From: Burkholderia vietnamiensis LMG 10929 | GTDB lineage: Bacteria > Pseudomonadota > Gammaproteobacteria > Burkholderiales > Burkholderiaceae | Reading direction: 5' to 3' | DNA: 64,000 bases | Assembly: GCF_000959445.1 (NCBI RefSeq) | Contig: NZ_CP009632.1 | Span: forward strand, 930,001-994,000 | Shown here: one piece after another, positions 1-7,077 of the stretch | Layout of the letters: every line of letters begins with the position of its first letter | Numbering within the stretch: position 1 is the stretch's first letter | Notes under the pieces: model-generated | The model's database searches: none | What the model saw: the letters and a program-made list of their open reading frames with translations, nothing else | What the model was told of the DNA's origin: nothing | Translations under genes and position numbers: made by a program

Positions 1-597
1 CTGCGCCGCATCGCGCCGCACGTCGCGGCGTTGCTCGCGCGCCATCCGAAGCTCGACATCGACCTGCAGCTCACCGACGAACGCGTCGACCTCGTGACGA
101 GCCGGATCGACGTCGCGATCCGGCTCGGCGACGCGGCGCCGAGCGCAGACGTCGTCGCGCGCCCGCTCGGCACGTTCCGGCGCCACGTGGTCGCCAGCCC
201 AGGCTATCTCGACGCGCATGGCACGCCGGCCACGCCCGGCGACCTGGTCGACCACGCGTGCCTGCGCTTTCACTTCGGCGTCGACCAGCAGGCGTGGACC
301 TTCGTCGGCGCGCAGGGGACCACACAGGTCGTCGTCGCCGGCCGGCTCAAATCGAATCACAGCGAAGTGCTGTGCGAAGCCGCGCTCGACGGCGCGGGCA
401 TCGCGCTGCTGCCCGACTGGCTGGTCGATGCGGACGTCGAGGCCGGCCGCCTGCGGCGTCTGTTCGACGACTACGACGTCACGCCCGGCGCCGCACGCGC
501 GGTGATCACCGCGCTGTACCTGCCGAACCAGCGCGGCTCGAAGCGCGTCGCCGCGTTCATCGACTTCGTCGCCGCGCTCGCCCGCGCGCCGGCATGA
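1..597 (+). CDS. LysR-family transcriptional regulator, C-terminal part (5' end outside window)
   Basis: The reading frame is open from the first base, so the N-terminal DNA-binding domain lies to the left of the window. The 198 residues present match the co-inducer-binding (periplasmic-binding-protein-like) half of LysR proteins. Family landmarks visible are the VDLVTSRIDVAIRLGD stretch near residues 30-45, ARPLGTFRRHVVASPGYL, and the C-terminal AALDGAGIALLPDWLV followed by a hydrophobic FIDFVAAL end. This type (CrgA/DsdC-like subgroup) normally represses or activates a neighbouring gene in response to a small effector. The likely target would be upstream, outside the window, because the downstream gene is convergent. 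Family assignment is firm; the effector is unknown. Confidence 0.9.
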   Translation: MRRIAPHVAALLARHPKLDIDLQLTDERVDLVTSRIDVAIRLGDAAPSADVVARPLGTFRRHVVASPGYLDAHGTPATPGDLVDHACLRFHFGVDQQAWTFVGAQGTTQVVVAGRLKSNHSEVLCEAALDGAGIALLPDWLVDADVEAGRLRRLFDDYDVTPGAARAVITALYLPNQRGSKRVAAFIDFVAALARAPA

Positions 598-611
598 CGC
601 GTCCCGCGTCA
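595..611. terminator. Small hairpin between convergent genes
   Basis: TGACGCG and CGCGTCA form a perfect 7-bp stem with a 3-base loop. It overlaps the stop codon of the LysR gene and lies 20 bases before the 3' end of the convergent porin gene. There is no T tract, so at most it is a weak or Rho-assisted bidirectional terminator. Confidence 0.3.
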
Positions 612-631
612 CACGTCGGCCGTCACGCGCG

Positions 632-2116
632 TTACCAGCCGAACTTCGCTTCCATGCCGACGTAGTCGGCATTGCGCGCGCCGAGCGCGCGAATCGACGA
701 GCCGAGCTCGAAGTGCACGGCCTCGAGCGCGAGCGCGAGGTTCGCGTTGACCAGCCAGTCGACGCGCGCCTGCGCGTACATGCCGGTCCACGCGCCGCCC
801 TTGCCCGCCGTGCCCGGCACGGCCGACATCCCCTGCCCGTAGATCGCGTCGGCCGTGGTCTGCCGCCACTGGAAACCGACGGCCGTGAGCACCGTGACCG
901 AGCTGGACGGCTTGAACGTCAGCGACGGCTTCACGTGGATCAGGTTGCTGTACCCCGTGTAACCGGCGAGCGTGAAGTAATAGCCGTTCGGAAACATCGG
1001 GTTGAACGTGCCGACGCGGTGGTCGCCCGGATGCGCGTCGCCCGACGCGCCGTCGACCTGGATGCCGACGCGCGGCGTGCCGGGCGTCTTCGCGAACGTA
1101 TAGCCGCCCAGTGCGCCGAACGCCCACGCGCCGACCGTGTCCTGTCCGACGTGACCGGTCTGCAGCATCGCCTCGACGTCCCAGTCGAGCGAGTCGGCCT
1201 TGCCCGCGTAGCGCACGTCGAACACGTCGCGGCGCTCGGTGCCCGCCGCGTCGGCGAAGCGCGCGTTGTCGCGCGTATAGCGCGACCAGTACGCGGACAA
1301 GTCGCCGGGCCCCGTGCCGTTGCGCTCGACGCGCACGCCGTCGAAGCGCAGATGGCGGTTCGACACGTCGTCGAACGCCGCGTCGTCGCGGTACTGCACG
1401 GGCCGCGTCACATAGCCGATCAGCCGCCACTTGCCGATTTCATAATCGGCCCACAGGCCGTCGTAGGCCTGCCGCACGTTCGGACCATCGCGCACCGACA
1501 CGAAGCGCTGCAAGTCGAACGCCATCTCCTGCCGGCCGATGCGCGTCTTGACCGTGCCGGGCCCCACCTGATCGACGTACGCGACGAACGCCTGTTCGAG
1601 ATCGAGCTGATCCTTGTCGACCGGGCCGACCGTGTTCTTGCCGAACGGCCGCGCGTCGACGAACTGCACGAACGCCTGCAGATGGCCGCGATAGCGCAGG
1701 TCCGCATGGACGTTCGCGCGCTGGATCACGTAGTTGTCGTCGTGCGCCGCGCCCAGCCCGAACAGCGGCGCATTGTTCAGCTCGAAGCGCTCGCGCAGGC
1801 TCGCGCCGAGCGACAGGTAGGTCGACGGGTCGTCGCCGAGCGGCACGTATTTCAGCGAGTCGAACGGCTTGCGCGGCACGCACGGGTTCGCGAGCACCGA
1901 CCAGTCTTCCTGCCAGCGGTTGAACAGCACGACGGGCCGCTTCGCGGTACACGTCGCAGCGGCCGCGGCTGCGGGTGTCGCAGCGGGCGTGGCGGCCGGT
2001 GCGGCCGCCGGGGCCGTCGCGTCTGCCGCTTCGGCGCCGGCCGCCGCGCCCGCGTGCAACGCGACGCCGCCCGCCAGCACGACGCACGGCAGCGCGCCGC
2101 GCCACGCTCGGTTCAT
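632..2116 (-). CDS. Alginate-export-family outer membrane beta-barrel protein
   Basis: The product is 494 residues. It has a signal peptide (MNRAWRGALPCVVLAGGVAL), an Ala/Thr-rich stretch up to about residue 55, and then a barrel-type sequence. LSLGASLRERFELNN, TRIGRQEMAFDLQRFVSVRDG and YDGLWADYEIGKWRLIGY are typical of the alginate_exp family, and the chain ends in an aromatic residue (KFGW) as outer membrane proteins do. Family members are porin-like channels; in Burkholderia most act as general solute or drug-related porins rather than true alginate exporters. The ATG at 2116 is preferred over an in-frame GTG at 2128, although neither has a good ribosome site. It lies 14 bp after the VOC gene on the same strand, so the two are probably co-transcribed. 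Confidence 0.82.
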   Translation of the reverse strand: MNRAWRGALPCVVLAGGVALHAGAAAGAEAADATAPAAAPAATPAATPAAAAAATCTAKRPVVLFNRWQEDWSVLANPCVPRKPFDSLKYVPLGDDPSTYLSLGASLRERFELNNAPLFGLGAAHDDNYVIQRANVHADLRYRGHLQAFVQFVDARPFGKNTVGPVDKDQLDLEQAFVAYVDQVGPGTVKTRIGRQEMAFDLQRFVSVRDGPNVRQAYDGLWADYEIGKWRLIGYVTRPVQYRDDAAFDDVSNRHLRFDGVRVERNGTGPGDLSAYWSRYTRDNARFADAAGTERRDVFDVRYAGKADSLDWDVEAMLQTGHVGQDTVGAWAFGALGGYTFAKTPGTPRVGIQVDGASGDAHPGDHRVGTFNPMFPNGYYFTLAGYTGYSNLIHVKPSLTFKPSSSVTVLTAVGFQWRQTTADAIYGQGMSAVPGTAGKGGAWTGMYAQARVDWLVNANLALALEAVHFELGSSIRALGARNADYVGMEAKFGW

Positions 2117-2130
2117 CGGGCGGCGCACGG

Positions 2131-3084
2131 TTATTTCGTCCGCGCGTGGATCTCGGCGACGTAGCCGCCGGGGAACTGCACCAGCGCCGCCTCGCGGCCG
2201 TCCGATGCGAACGGCGGCACGAGCACGGTCACGCCGGCCGCTTCGGCCTTCTTCAGCGTCGCGGCGAGATCGGTCACTTCATAGCCGGTCATCTCGCGGC
2301 CGAACGGATAGGGCAGATGGCCGTCGGTCGCCAGCACGGTCATCTTGCCGAAGCCCGATTCGATCCGGATGCGGCGATACGTGTCGTTCGGCCGGCCGAT
2401 CTCGACGCCCGGCGCATGGCGCACGTCCGACACGATCTTGCCGTGCGAGAACGCGACGAAGTCGCGCGCGAGCTTGCTCGCGCTTTGCGGCGACACGTAC
2501 ACGCGATTCTCCGGCACCGTCTGCAGCGGGTCGTAGTTCGGCGCCTGCGTGTGCCAGTAGAGCTGCATGTTCACGCCGCCCGGCCAGCGGACGATCGCGT
2601 CGCGCCCGATCGGATCGGGGAACGTCGCGACGATGACGTCGGCGCCGTGCGCGCGCGCCGACTTCACCGCCACGTCGATGTCGCTGACCAGATAGCCGGT
2701 GCGCTCGTCGCAGAACGGATACGGGATCGGCGTCTTGAAGCCGAACACCGAGATCGTGCCGACCGGCGTCAGCACGAGTTGCGACATCGTCTGGCTCGGC
2801 GTCGGCGTGACCTGGAACACGCCCTGCTGCGATTTCTTGCCGCCGAAAGTCGCGACGAAGCTGTCGGTGAAGCGGTCGAAGTCTTCCGGCGCCACGCACA
2901 CATGGGTCGTGTCGTACTGCGGGCCTACGGCGACGGCCGGCAGGCGCGTCGAGGCGGCCGGCGACGCGATGTCGTCGAGGTGGGTTTCGTCGGCATGGGC
3001 GGGCGCGCCGACCAGCAGCGCGGCGAGCACGGCCGACGCCGCGGCGGTCGAGCGCAGCATGCTGCGCAGATTCAGTGAACTCAT
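2131..3084 (-). CDS. Exported VOC/glyoxalase-superfamily protein
   Basis: The product is 317 residues with an apparent cleavable signal peptide (MSSLNLRSML then AVLAALLVGAPAHA). Two repeated VOC modules follow. Both halves contain the same motif order: a PYPFCDERTGYLVSDIDVA module near residue 140 and a YPFGREMTGYEVTDLAATL module near residue 265. This internal duplication is the usual glyoxalase/dioxygenase fold arrangement. The start at 3084 is supported by an AAGGAGA ribosome site about 8 bases upstream; the open frame extends further but without such a site. An exported VOC protein paired with an outer membrane channel suggests handling of a periplasmic substrate. No catalytic activity can be named from sequence. 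Confidence 0.8.
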   Translation of the reverse strand: MSSLNLRSMLRSTAAASAVLAALLVGAPAHADETHLDDIASPAASTRLPAVAVGPQYDTTHVCVAPEDFDRFTDSFVATFGGKKSQQGVFQVTPTPSQTMSQLVLTPVGTISVFGFKTPIPYPFCDERTGYLVSDIDVAVKSARAHGADVIVATFPDPIGRDAIVRWPGGVNMQLYWHTQAPNYDPLQTVPENRVYVSPQSASKLARDFVAFSHGKIVSDVRHAPGVEIGRPNDTYRRIRIESGFGKMTVLATDGHLPYPFGREMTGYEVTDLAATLKKAEAAGVTVLVPPFASDGREAALVQFPGGYVAEIHARTK

Positions 3085-3139
3085 CGGGTTTCTCCTTGAT
3101 GGTGACGCGCGCGGCGTGGCGCCGCGCGCGGATTCGGAT

Positions 3140-3877
3140 TCAGCGGGATGCGGGCCGCGCGTCGCGGCGGCCCGCGCGACAGGCAAGAAACACCAGCACC
3201 GCCAGCGGCAGCGCGAGCGCCCAGAACCCCGCATACAGATACGCGGTCGCACCGGCGCCCGCGCCGAGCGCAAAACCGGCGACCGGCGGCAGCGTGCGCC
3301 GCAACCGGGCGCGGGCGGCTTCCCGCTCCGCGGGCGCGGCGATCGGCACGAGCCAGTCGAATGCGTCGATGACGGCCTGCGTGACGTTGCCGGTCATCAC
3401 GGTGTTCGCCACCACCGAGCGCGCGGTCAGCCGGCCGTGGGCATTCTGCACGCCCATCGCGGCGGCGCCGAGCAGCCCGCAGAGGATCGTCGCGGGCGCA
3501 TCGGCGCTCGCGATCGGCGACGCCGCCACCCCGGCCAGCATGAAGCCGGTCAGCAGGATCGCCTGCATCGCATACAGCGAGCACGCGCGCGGGCCGTGGC
3601 CGCGCACGCGCATCCCGTGATCGAGCAGGCGGGCGGCGACGATCCCGGCGATGAACGCGGGAAACGCGAGCCACTTGATCACGAGGCCCTGCCCGACGCC
3701 CGCGATGCCGGAGCCGATCAGGATGAAGTTGCCGGTCACGTGCGCGGTGAACAGCCCGAACAGCGCGACGAAGCCGAGCGTGTCGACGTAGCCCGCGATC
3801 GACGCGAGCATCACGTCCTCGCCGGCCACGTGATCGGGCGCGCTCGCGCCGCTTGCCGCTAGCTGGCCAGCTGGCAT
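3140..3877 (-). CDS. DUF1275 (YoaK-family) membrane protein
   Basis: The product is 245 residues. The family pattern is clear: ASIAGYVDTLGFVALFGLFTAHVTGNFILIG at the N-terminus, then FPAFIAGIVAARLLDHG, AAAMGVQNAHGRLTARSVVANTVMTGN and two C-terminal hydrophobic segments, giving about six membrane helices. The conserved VTGN and VMTGN repeats are the DUF1275 hallmark. The start at 3877 has a GGAGG site 9 bases upstream; the open frame runs on to 4162 but that extension is Arg/Pro-rich and not hydrophobic, so it is rejected. Biochemical function is unknown. The gene is divergent from a TetR regulator, a common arrangement for a repressor and its target. Confidence 0.85.
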   Translation of the reverse strand: MPAGQLAASGASAPDHVAGEDVMLASIAGYVDTLGFVALFGLFTAHVTGNFILIGSGIAGVGQGLVIKWLAFPAFIAGIVAARLLDHGMRVRGHGPRACSLYAMQAILLTGFMLAGVAASPIASADAPATILCGLLGAAAMGVQNAHGRLTARSVVANTVMTGNVTQAVIDAFDWLVPIAAPAEREAARARLRRTLPPVAGFALGAGAGATAYLYAGFWALALPLAVLVFLACRAGRRDARPASR

Positions 3878-4065
3878 GACGCACCCTCCTTCGTCCTCTG
3901 CGGCGCGCGCATCGGCGCGGCCATCAAGGGAAGCGCGGGCTCGCCCGCGACGATGTCGAGCGGCCCGGCAGGCGCGCCCGGTGGCGGCGCGAGCGATGGC
4001 ATGCGCGCCAGGTAGTACGGCGGGCCGGCTGCGATGCCGGCTCCCAGCGAGATCAGGTGAGGCAT
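3859..4065 (-). CDS. Possible small hypothetical protein overlapping the DUF1275 start
   Basis: An ATG at 4065 opens a 68-residue frame beginning MPHLISLGAGIAAGPPYYLA. It ends at 3859, overlapping the first 19 bases of the DUF1275 gene in another frame. The sequence is Pro/Ala-rich with one weakly hydrophobic stretch, and I recognise no family. It could be a leader translated ahead of the DUF1275 gene or a chance frame in GC-rich DNA. Confidence 0.25.
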   Translation of the reverse strand: MPHLISLGAGIAAGPPYYLARMPSLAPPPGAPAGPLDIVAGEPALPLMAAPMRAPQRTKEGASCQLAS

Positions 4066-4257
4066 GGTCCGTTTCGGTTGCGGCGCACGGGCCGGCGCCG
4101 GGCGGCGTCCGATGCGTGCGGCGATCACGGAGCAGCCTAAGGAACGCCATCCTTAAAGTCATGGCGGCGAACTTAAATCTTCTGAATCCGGCGGCCGGCT
4201 CGCCTTGCTATTTTTCGACCGATAAGTGCAGAATGGGCGCCACTCAGGAGCCGATGG
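3878..4257. promoter_or_regulatory. Divergent promoter region between DUF1275 and TetR genes
   Basis: These 380 bases separate two divergently transcribed genes. The most AT-rich part, about 4140-4235, contains two CTTAAA-like hexamers near 4152 and 4172 and a TTGCTATTTTTCG segment near 4205, which is where promoters and a TetR operator would be expected. No convincing palindrome was found by eye. Confidence 0.4.
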
Positions 4258-5007
4258 ATGACCGAAACCAAGCGCAAAGCAGCGTCCCGCCCGAGCCGGA
4301 CGGCGGCCGCCGAACCGGCCGCCACGCCGGGCCGCCGCCTCACGCCGGAGGCCCGCGAGCGGCAGATCGTCGAAAAGGCGGTCGAACACTTCGCGACGCA
4401 CGGCTTTTCCGGCAGCACGCGCGAGCTGGCGCGGCAGATCGGCGTCACGCAGCCGTTGCTGTACCGCTACTTCCCGAGCAAGGAAGCGCTGATCGATCGC
4501 GTGTACGACGAGGTCTACACGTGGAATCCCGATTGGGAAAAACTGATCGCCGACCGGACGATTCCGCTGCAACAGCGGCTCGTCGCGTTCTATCGTTCGT
4601 ACGCGCAGACGATCCTGCGGCGCGCATGGATCCGCACCTTCATCTTCGCCGGCCTGAGCCGAGAAGGGTTCAATACGCGCTATCTGTCGCGGCTGCGCGA
4701 GCGCGTGTTCCTGCCCGTGCTGCGCGAGCTGCGCCATGAATACGACATCCCGACGCCGGCGTCCGACGCGCAGCGCAATGCGGAGATCGAGCTGGTGTGG
4801 AGCCTGCACGCGAGCATCTTCTATCTCGGCGTGCGCAAATGGGTGTACGGGCTGCCGGTGCCCGACGACGTCGACGCCGAGATCGAGCGGCAGATCGACG
4901 CGTTCCTGAACGGCACGCCGGCCGCGCTGAAGCGCGTGGCGGCGGACACGCCGACGACCACGACTACACCCGAGCCAACGCCCACACCGCGCCGCAAGCG
5001 CGGGTAG
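4258..5007 (+). CDS. TetR-family transcriptional regulator
   Basis: The product is 249 residues. After a basic 20-residue leader, the TetR helix-turn-helix is complete: RERQIVEKAVEHFATHGFSG, STRELARQIGVTQPLLYRYF and PSKEALIDRVYDE. The C-terminal ligand domain is helical and contains Trp-rich segments (YTWNPDWEKLI, FIFAGLSREGFNTRYL). The last 25 residues are low-complexity Thr/Pro/Arg. It probably represses its own gene and the divergent DUF1275 gene by binding the shared intergenic region. The ligand is unknown. Confidence 0.9.
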   Translation: MTETKRKAASRPSRTAAAEPAATPGRRLTPEARERQIVEKAVEHFATHGFSGSTRELARQIGVTQPLLYRYFPSKEALIDRVYDEVYTWNPDWEKLIADRTIPLQQRLVAFYRSYAQTILRRAWIRTFIFAGLSREGFNTRYLSRLRERVFLPVLRELRHEYDIPTPASDAQRNAEIELVWSLHASIFYLGVRKWVYGLPVPDDVDAEIERQIDAFLNGTPAALKRVAADTPTTTTTPEPTPTPRRKRG

Positions 5008-5152
5008 CGCAAACCCCGCCCGCCGTCCGAGCGCTTCAGAACGATTCAACTCGCGCGCGCCCATCCTGCCCTAAGCTCGGTGCGATATCGGCGCTACGCC
5101 GCCGCGCACGGCCGCCCGCCGTTCGCATGGATCTTCGTCGGGAGCACACATC

Positions 5153-6295
5153 ATGGAACGCGCATCGGGCCGCAAGGCCGTCATCGTCGGCGGATCGGTC
5201 GGCGGCCTGTTCGCCGCGACCGCGCTACGCGCGCGCGGCTGGCACGTTCGCGTGTTCGAGCAATCGGCGCGCGAGCTCGACAGCCGCGGCGGCGGCATCG
5301 TGCTGCAACCGCCGATCGAGCGCGCGTTCGCGTTCGGCGGCGTCGCGCTGCCCGCCAATGCGGGCGTCGATTCGATCGAGCGCATCTACGTCGACGCGCA
5401 GGATCGCGTCGTGCAACGCCTGACCATGCCGCAAACGCAAACCGGATGGAACGTGATCTATACGGCGCTGAAGCATGCGCTGCCGGACGACGTGATTCAT
5501 GCCGGCGACGCGTTCGAGCGGTTCCAGCAGGACGGCGAACGGGTCGTCGCGCAGTTCGCGAGCGGCCGCGTCGAGACGGCCGATCTGTTGATCGGCGCCG
5601 ACGGCGCGCGCTCGACGGTGCGCGCGCAATTGCTGCCGGACGTGCGGCCCGCGTATGCCGGCTACGTCGCGTGGCGCGGGCTCGTCGACGAACACGCGCT
5701 GCCCGAGCAGGTGCTGTACCTGCTGCGCGAGCGCTTCACGTTCCAGCAAGGCGGCGCGCACCTGTTCCTGACCTATCTGGTGCCCGGCGCGGACGGTGCG
5801 ATCGAACCCGGCAAGCGGCGCGTGAACTGGGTCTGGTATCGCCGTCTCGCGTCGGAGCGGCTGCCGTCGCTGTTCCTGACCCGCGACGGCACGCAGCGCG
5901 ACGGGTCGCTGCCGCCGGGCGCGATGCGCGACGACAACCGCGCCGAACTCGTGGACGCCGCCGACCGCATGCTCGCGCCGACGCTCGCCACGCTCGTCGA
6001 CACGACACCGGCCCCGTTCGCGCAGGCGATCTACGATCTGGCCGTCGAGCGCATGGCGTTCGGCCGCACCGTGCTGCTCGGCGATGCCGCGTGCGTCGTG
6101 CGTCCGCACACCGCGGCGGGCGTCGCGAAGGCGGCGGACAACGCGGTCGCGCTCGCCGCGGCACTGCACGACGTTGCGCCCGGCGCGGCGTTCGACGCCG
6201 CACTCGCGACCTGGGATGCCGATCAGCGCGCGGCGAGCGCGCTGGTGTCCGCGCGCGGCATCGCGCTCGGCGCGCGCTTGATGGGCGCCGCATGA
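5153..6295 (+). CDS. FAD-dependent aromatic-ring-type monooxygenase
   Basis: The product is 380 residues, the usual length of single-component flavoprotein hydroxylases. It has the N-terminal FAD dinucleotide fold (AVIVGGSVGGLFAATALR, residues 9-26), the DG motif (ADLLIGADGARSTVRAQL) and the second FAD ribityl-binding motif (GRTVLLGDAACVVRPHTAAG near residue 305). The middle section (GYVAWRGLVDE, HLFLTYLVPG, RRVNWVWYR) resembles the 2,6-dihydroxypyridine hydroxylase-like substrate domain. It should use NAD(P)H and O2 to hydroxylate a small aromatic or N-heterocycle. A GGAG site precedes the ATG. Its last 73 bases overlap a convergent small gene on the other strand. The substrate is not predictable. 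Confidence 0.85.
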   Translation: MERASGRKAVIVGGSVGGLFAATALRARGWHVRVFEQSARELDSRGGGIVLQPPIERAFAFGGVALPANAGVDSIERIYVDAQDRVVQRLTMPQTQTGWNVIYTALKHALPDDVIHAGDAFERFQQDGERVVAQFASGRVETADLLIGADGARSTVRAQLLPDVRPAYAGYVAWRGLVDEHALPEQVLYLLRERFTFQQGGAHLFLTYLVPGADGAIEPGKRRVNWVWYRRLASERLPSLFLTRDGTQRDGSLPPGAMRDDNRAELVDAADRMLAPTLATLVDTTPAPFAQAIYDLAVERMAFGRTVLLGDAACVVRPHTAAGVAKAADNAVALAAALHDVAPGAAFDAALATWDADQRAASALVSARGIALGARLMGAA

Positions 6296-6528
6296 GCATG
6301 CGCATGCGCGACCCGCGCCTCGCCCGTCGTGCCCGTGCCCGTGGCCGCGACCGCGCGCTCGGGCGTCGCGTCGTGCTGCGGATTCAACGCGGCGAGCACG
6401 CTGGCGCGTCCGCCGTCGTCGTCGGGCAATTGCGGCTGGCCGCGCGCGAACGCCGGTGCGACGGCGGCCGCGAGCGCTGCGGCGAGCGCCAGCGCCGTCA
6501 CGCGCGCCACGACCACACGGGCCTTCAC
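6223..6528 (-). CDS. Small exported hypothetical protein
   Basis: The product is 101 residues, starting at a GTG and opening with a clear signal peptide (MKARVVVARVTALALAAALA, then AVAPAFARG). The mature part is low in hydrophobicity with a His/Ala-rich tract (ARVAHAHAHAAPIKRAP). Its GTGA start overlaps the stop of the DUF4148 gene by four bases, indicating translational coupling. The 3' end overlaps the FAD monooxygenase gene on the opposite strand by 73 bp, so the tail may be antisense to that mRNA. I recognise no family. The coupled start and signal peptide argue that it is real. Confidence 0.5.
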   Translation of the reverse strand: MKARVVVARVTALALAAALAAAVAPAFARGQPQLPDDDGGRASVLAALNPQHDATPERAVAATGTGTTGEARVAHAHAHAAPIKRAPSAMPRADTSALAAR

Positions 6529-6806
6529 AACGCACTCCCCGTCGCCCCGGACGGCGCCGCCGCGGCGCTCTGCGTGTGCTGCTCGCCATGCCCGAGCGCA
6601 TACAGCTCGCGGTTGCGCTCGATCGTCGGCGCGCTCGGCGGGTAATCCCAGCGCGACGTCGGCACCGTGCCGTCACGCTGGGCCTGGACCAATTCGGCGA
6701 GCACGTCGGCGCGGGTCAGGCCCGCCGAGGCGCTCTGGGCGAACGCGGCCACCGGCGTGCCGATGGTGAGCGCGAGCAAGGCGGCTGCAATCATCCTGCG
6801 GTTCAT
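6525..6806 (-). CDS. DUF4148 domain exported protein
   Basis: The product is 93 residues. A signal peptide (MNRRMIAAALLALTIGTPVA, then AFAQS) is followed by SAGLTRADVLAELVQAQRDG and TVPTSRWDYPPSAPTIERNRE, which is the signature of DUF4148, a family abundant in Burkholderia and Ralstonia periplasm. Function is unknown. The first ATG of the open frame is 36 bases upstream; 6806 is chosen because the signal peptide starts there. It is divergent from the RND efflux operon, and the two response-regulator-like boxes at 6933-6985 lie between them, so it may be co-regulated with the pump. Confidence 0.8.
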   Translation of the reverse strand: MNRRMIAAALLALTIGTPVAAFAQSASAGLTRADVLAELVQAQRDGTVPTSRWDYPPSAPTIERNRELYALGHGEQHTQSAAAAPSGATGSAL

Positions 6807-6932
6807 GATGGAACTCCCGGAAACGATTCGATGAAGACGCATCGTCGATGCGCCGCCGGCACGAGCCCCGATGCGACTCGCTGCCTGACGTCTTCATTCT
6901 GGCGATCGCGGTGCACGCGACGCTGACCGGAA

Positions 6933-6950
6933 CATGACAAATTCGTCATC
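6933..6950. promoter_or_regulatory. Palindromic box in front of the efflux operon
   Basis: ATGACAAATTCGTCAT is a near-perfect inverted repeat (TGAC, six bases, GTCA) in the divergent region between the DUF4148 gene and the RND pump. It shares the ATGAC core with the boxes at 6968 and 15847. I infer that it is a site for the nearby CusR-like regulator. Confidence 0.45.
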
Positions 6951-6967
6951 CGCCGCCGCCGCACGCG

Positions 6968-6985
6968 GATGACGGTTTCGTAATC
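6968..6985. promoter_or_regulatory. Candidate response-regulator box upstream of the RND pump
   Basis: GATGACGGTTTCGTAATC here and GATGACGAAACTGTAATG at 15847-15864 share GATGACG, a central C and GTAAT at identical spacing. This one ends 92 bases before the pump start codon. The other ends at a similar distance (88 bases) before the response regulator start. The pairing suggests that the two-component system controls the pump and itself. Confidence 0.5.
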
Positions 6986-7077
6986 TTCGCGACAGGCTCG
7001 GGTCAACGCCGCGCCGGCAGACTGCATGCTCGCCGCATCGAACGCGGCATCCGTGCCCTGCTTCGAGGAACAACATC

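Noticed and set aside
713..2164. Long plus-strand ORF (483 codons) opposite the outer membrane protein gene
   Set aside because: It is Arg/His/Val-rich with no domain, and is the antisense shadow of a recognisable outer membrane protein with a signal peptide and an aromatic end.
3878..4162. Longer start for the DUF1275 protein at 4162
   Set aside because: The extension is Arg/Pro-rich and unlike the family, and the ATG at 3877 has a good GGAGG site.
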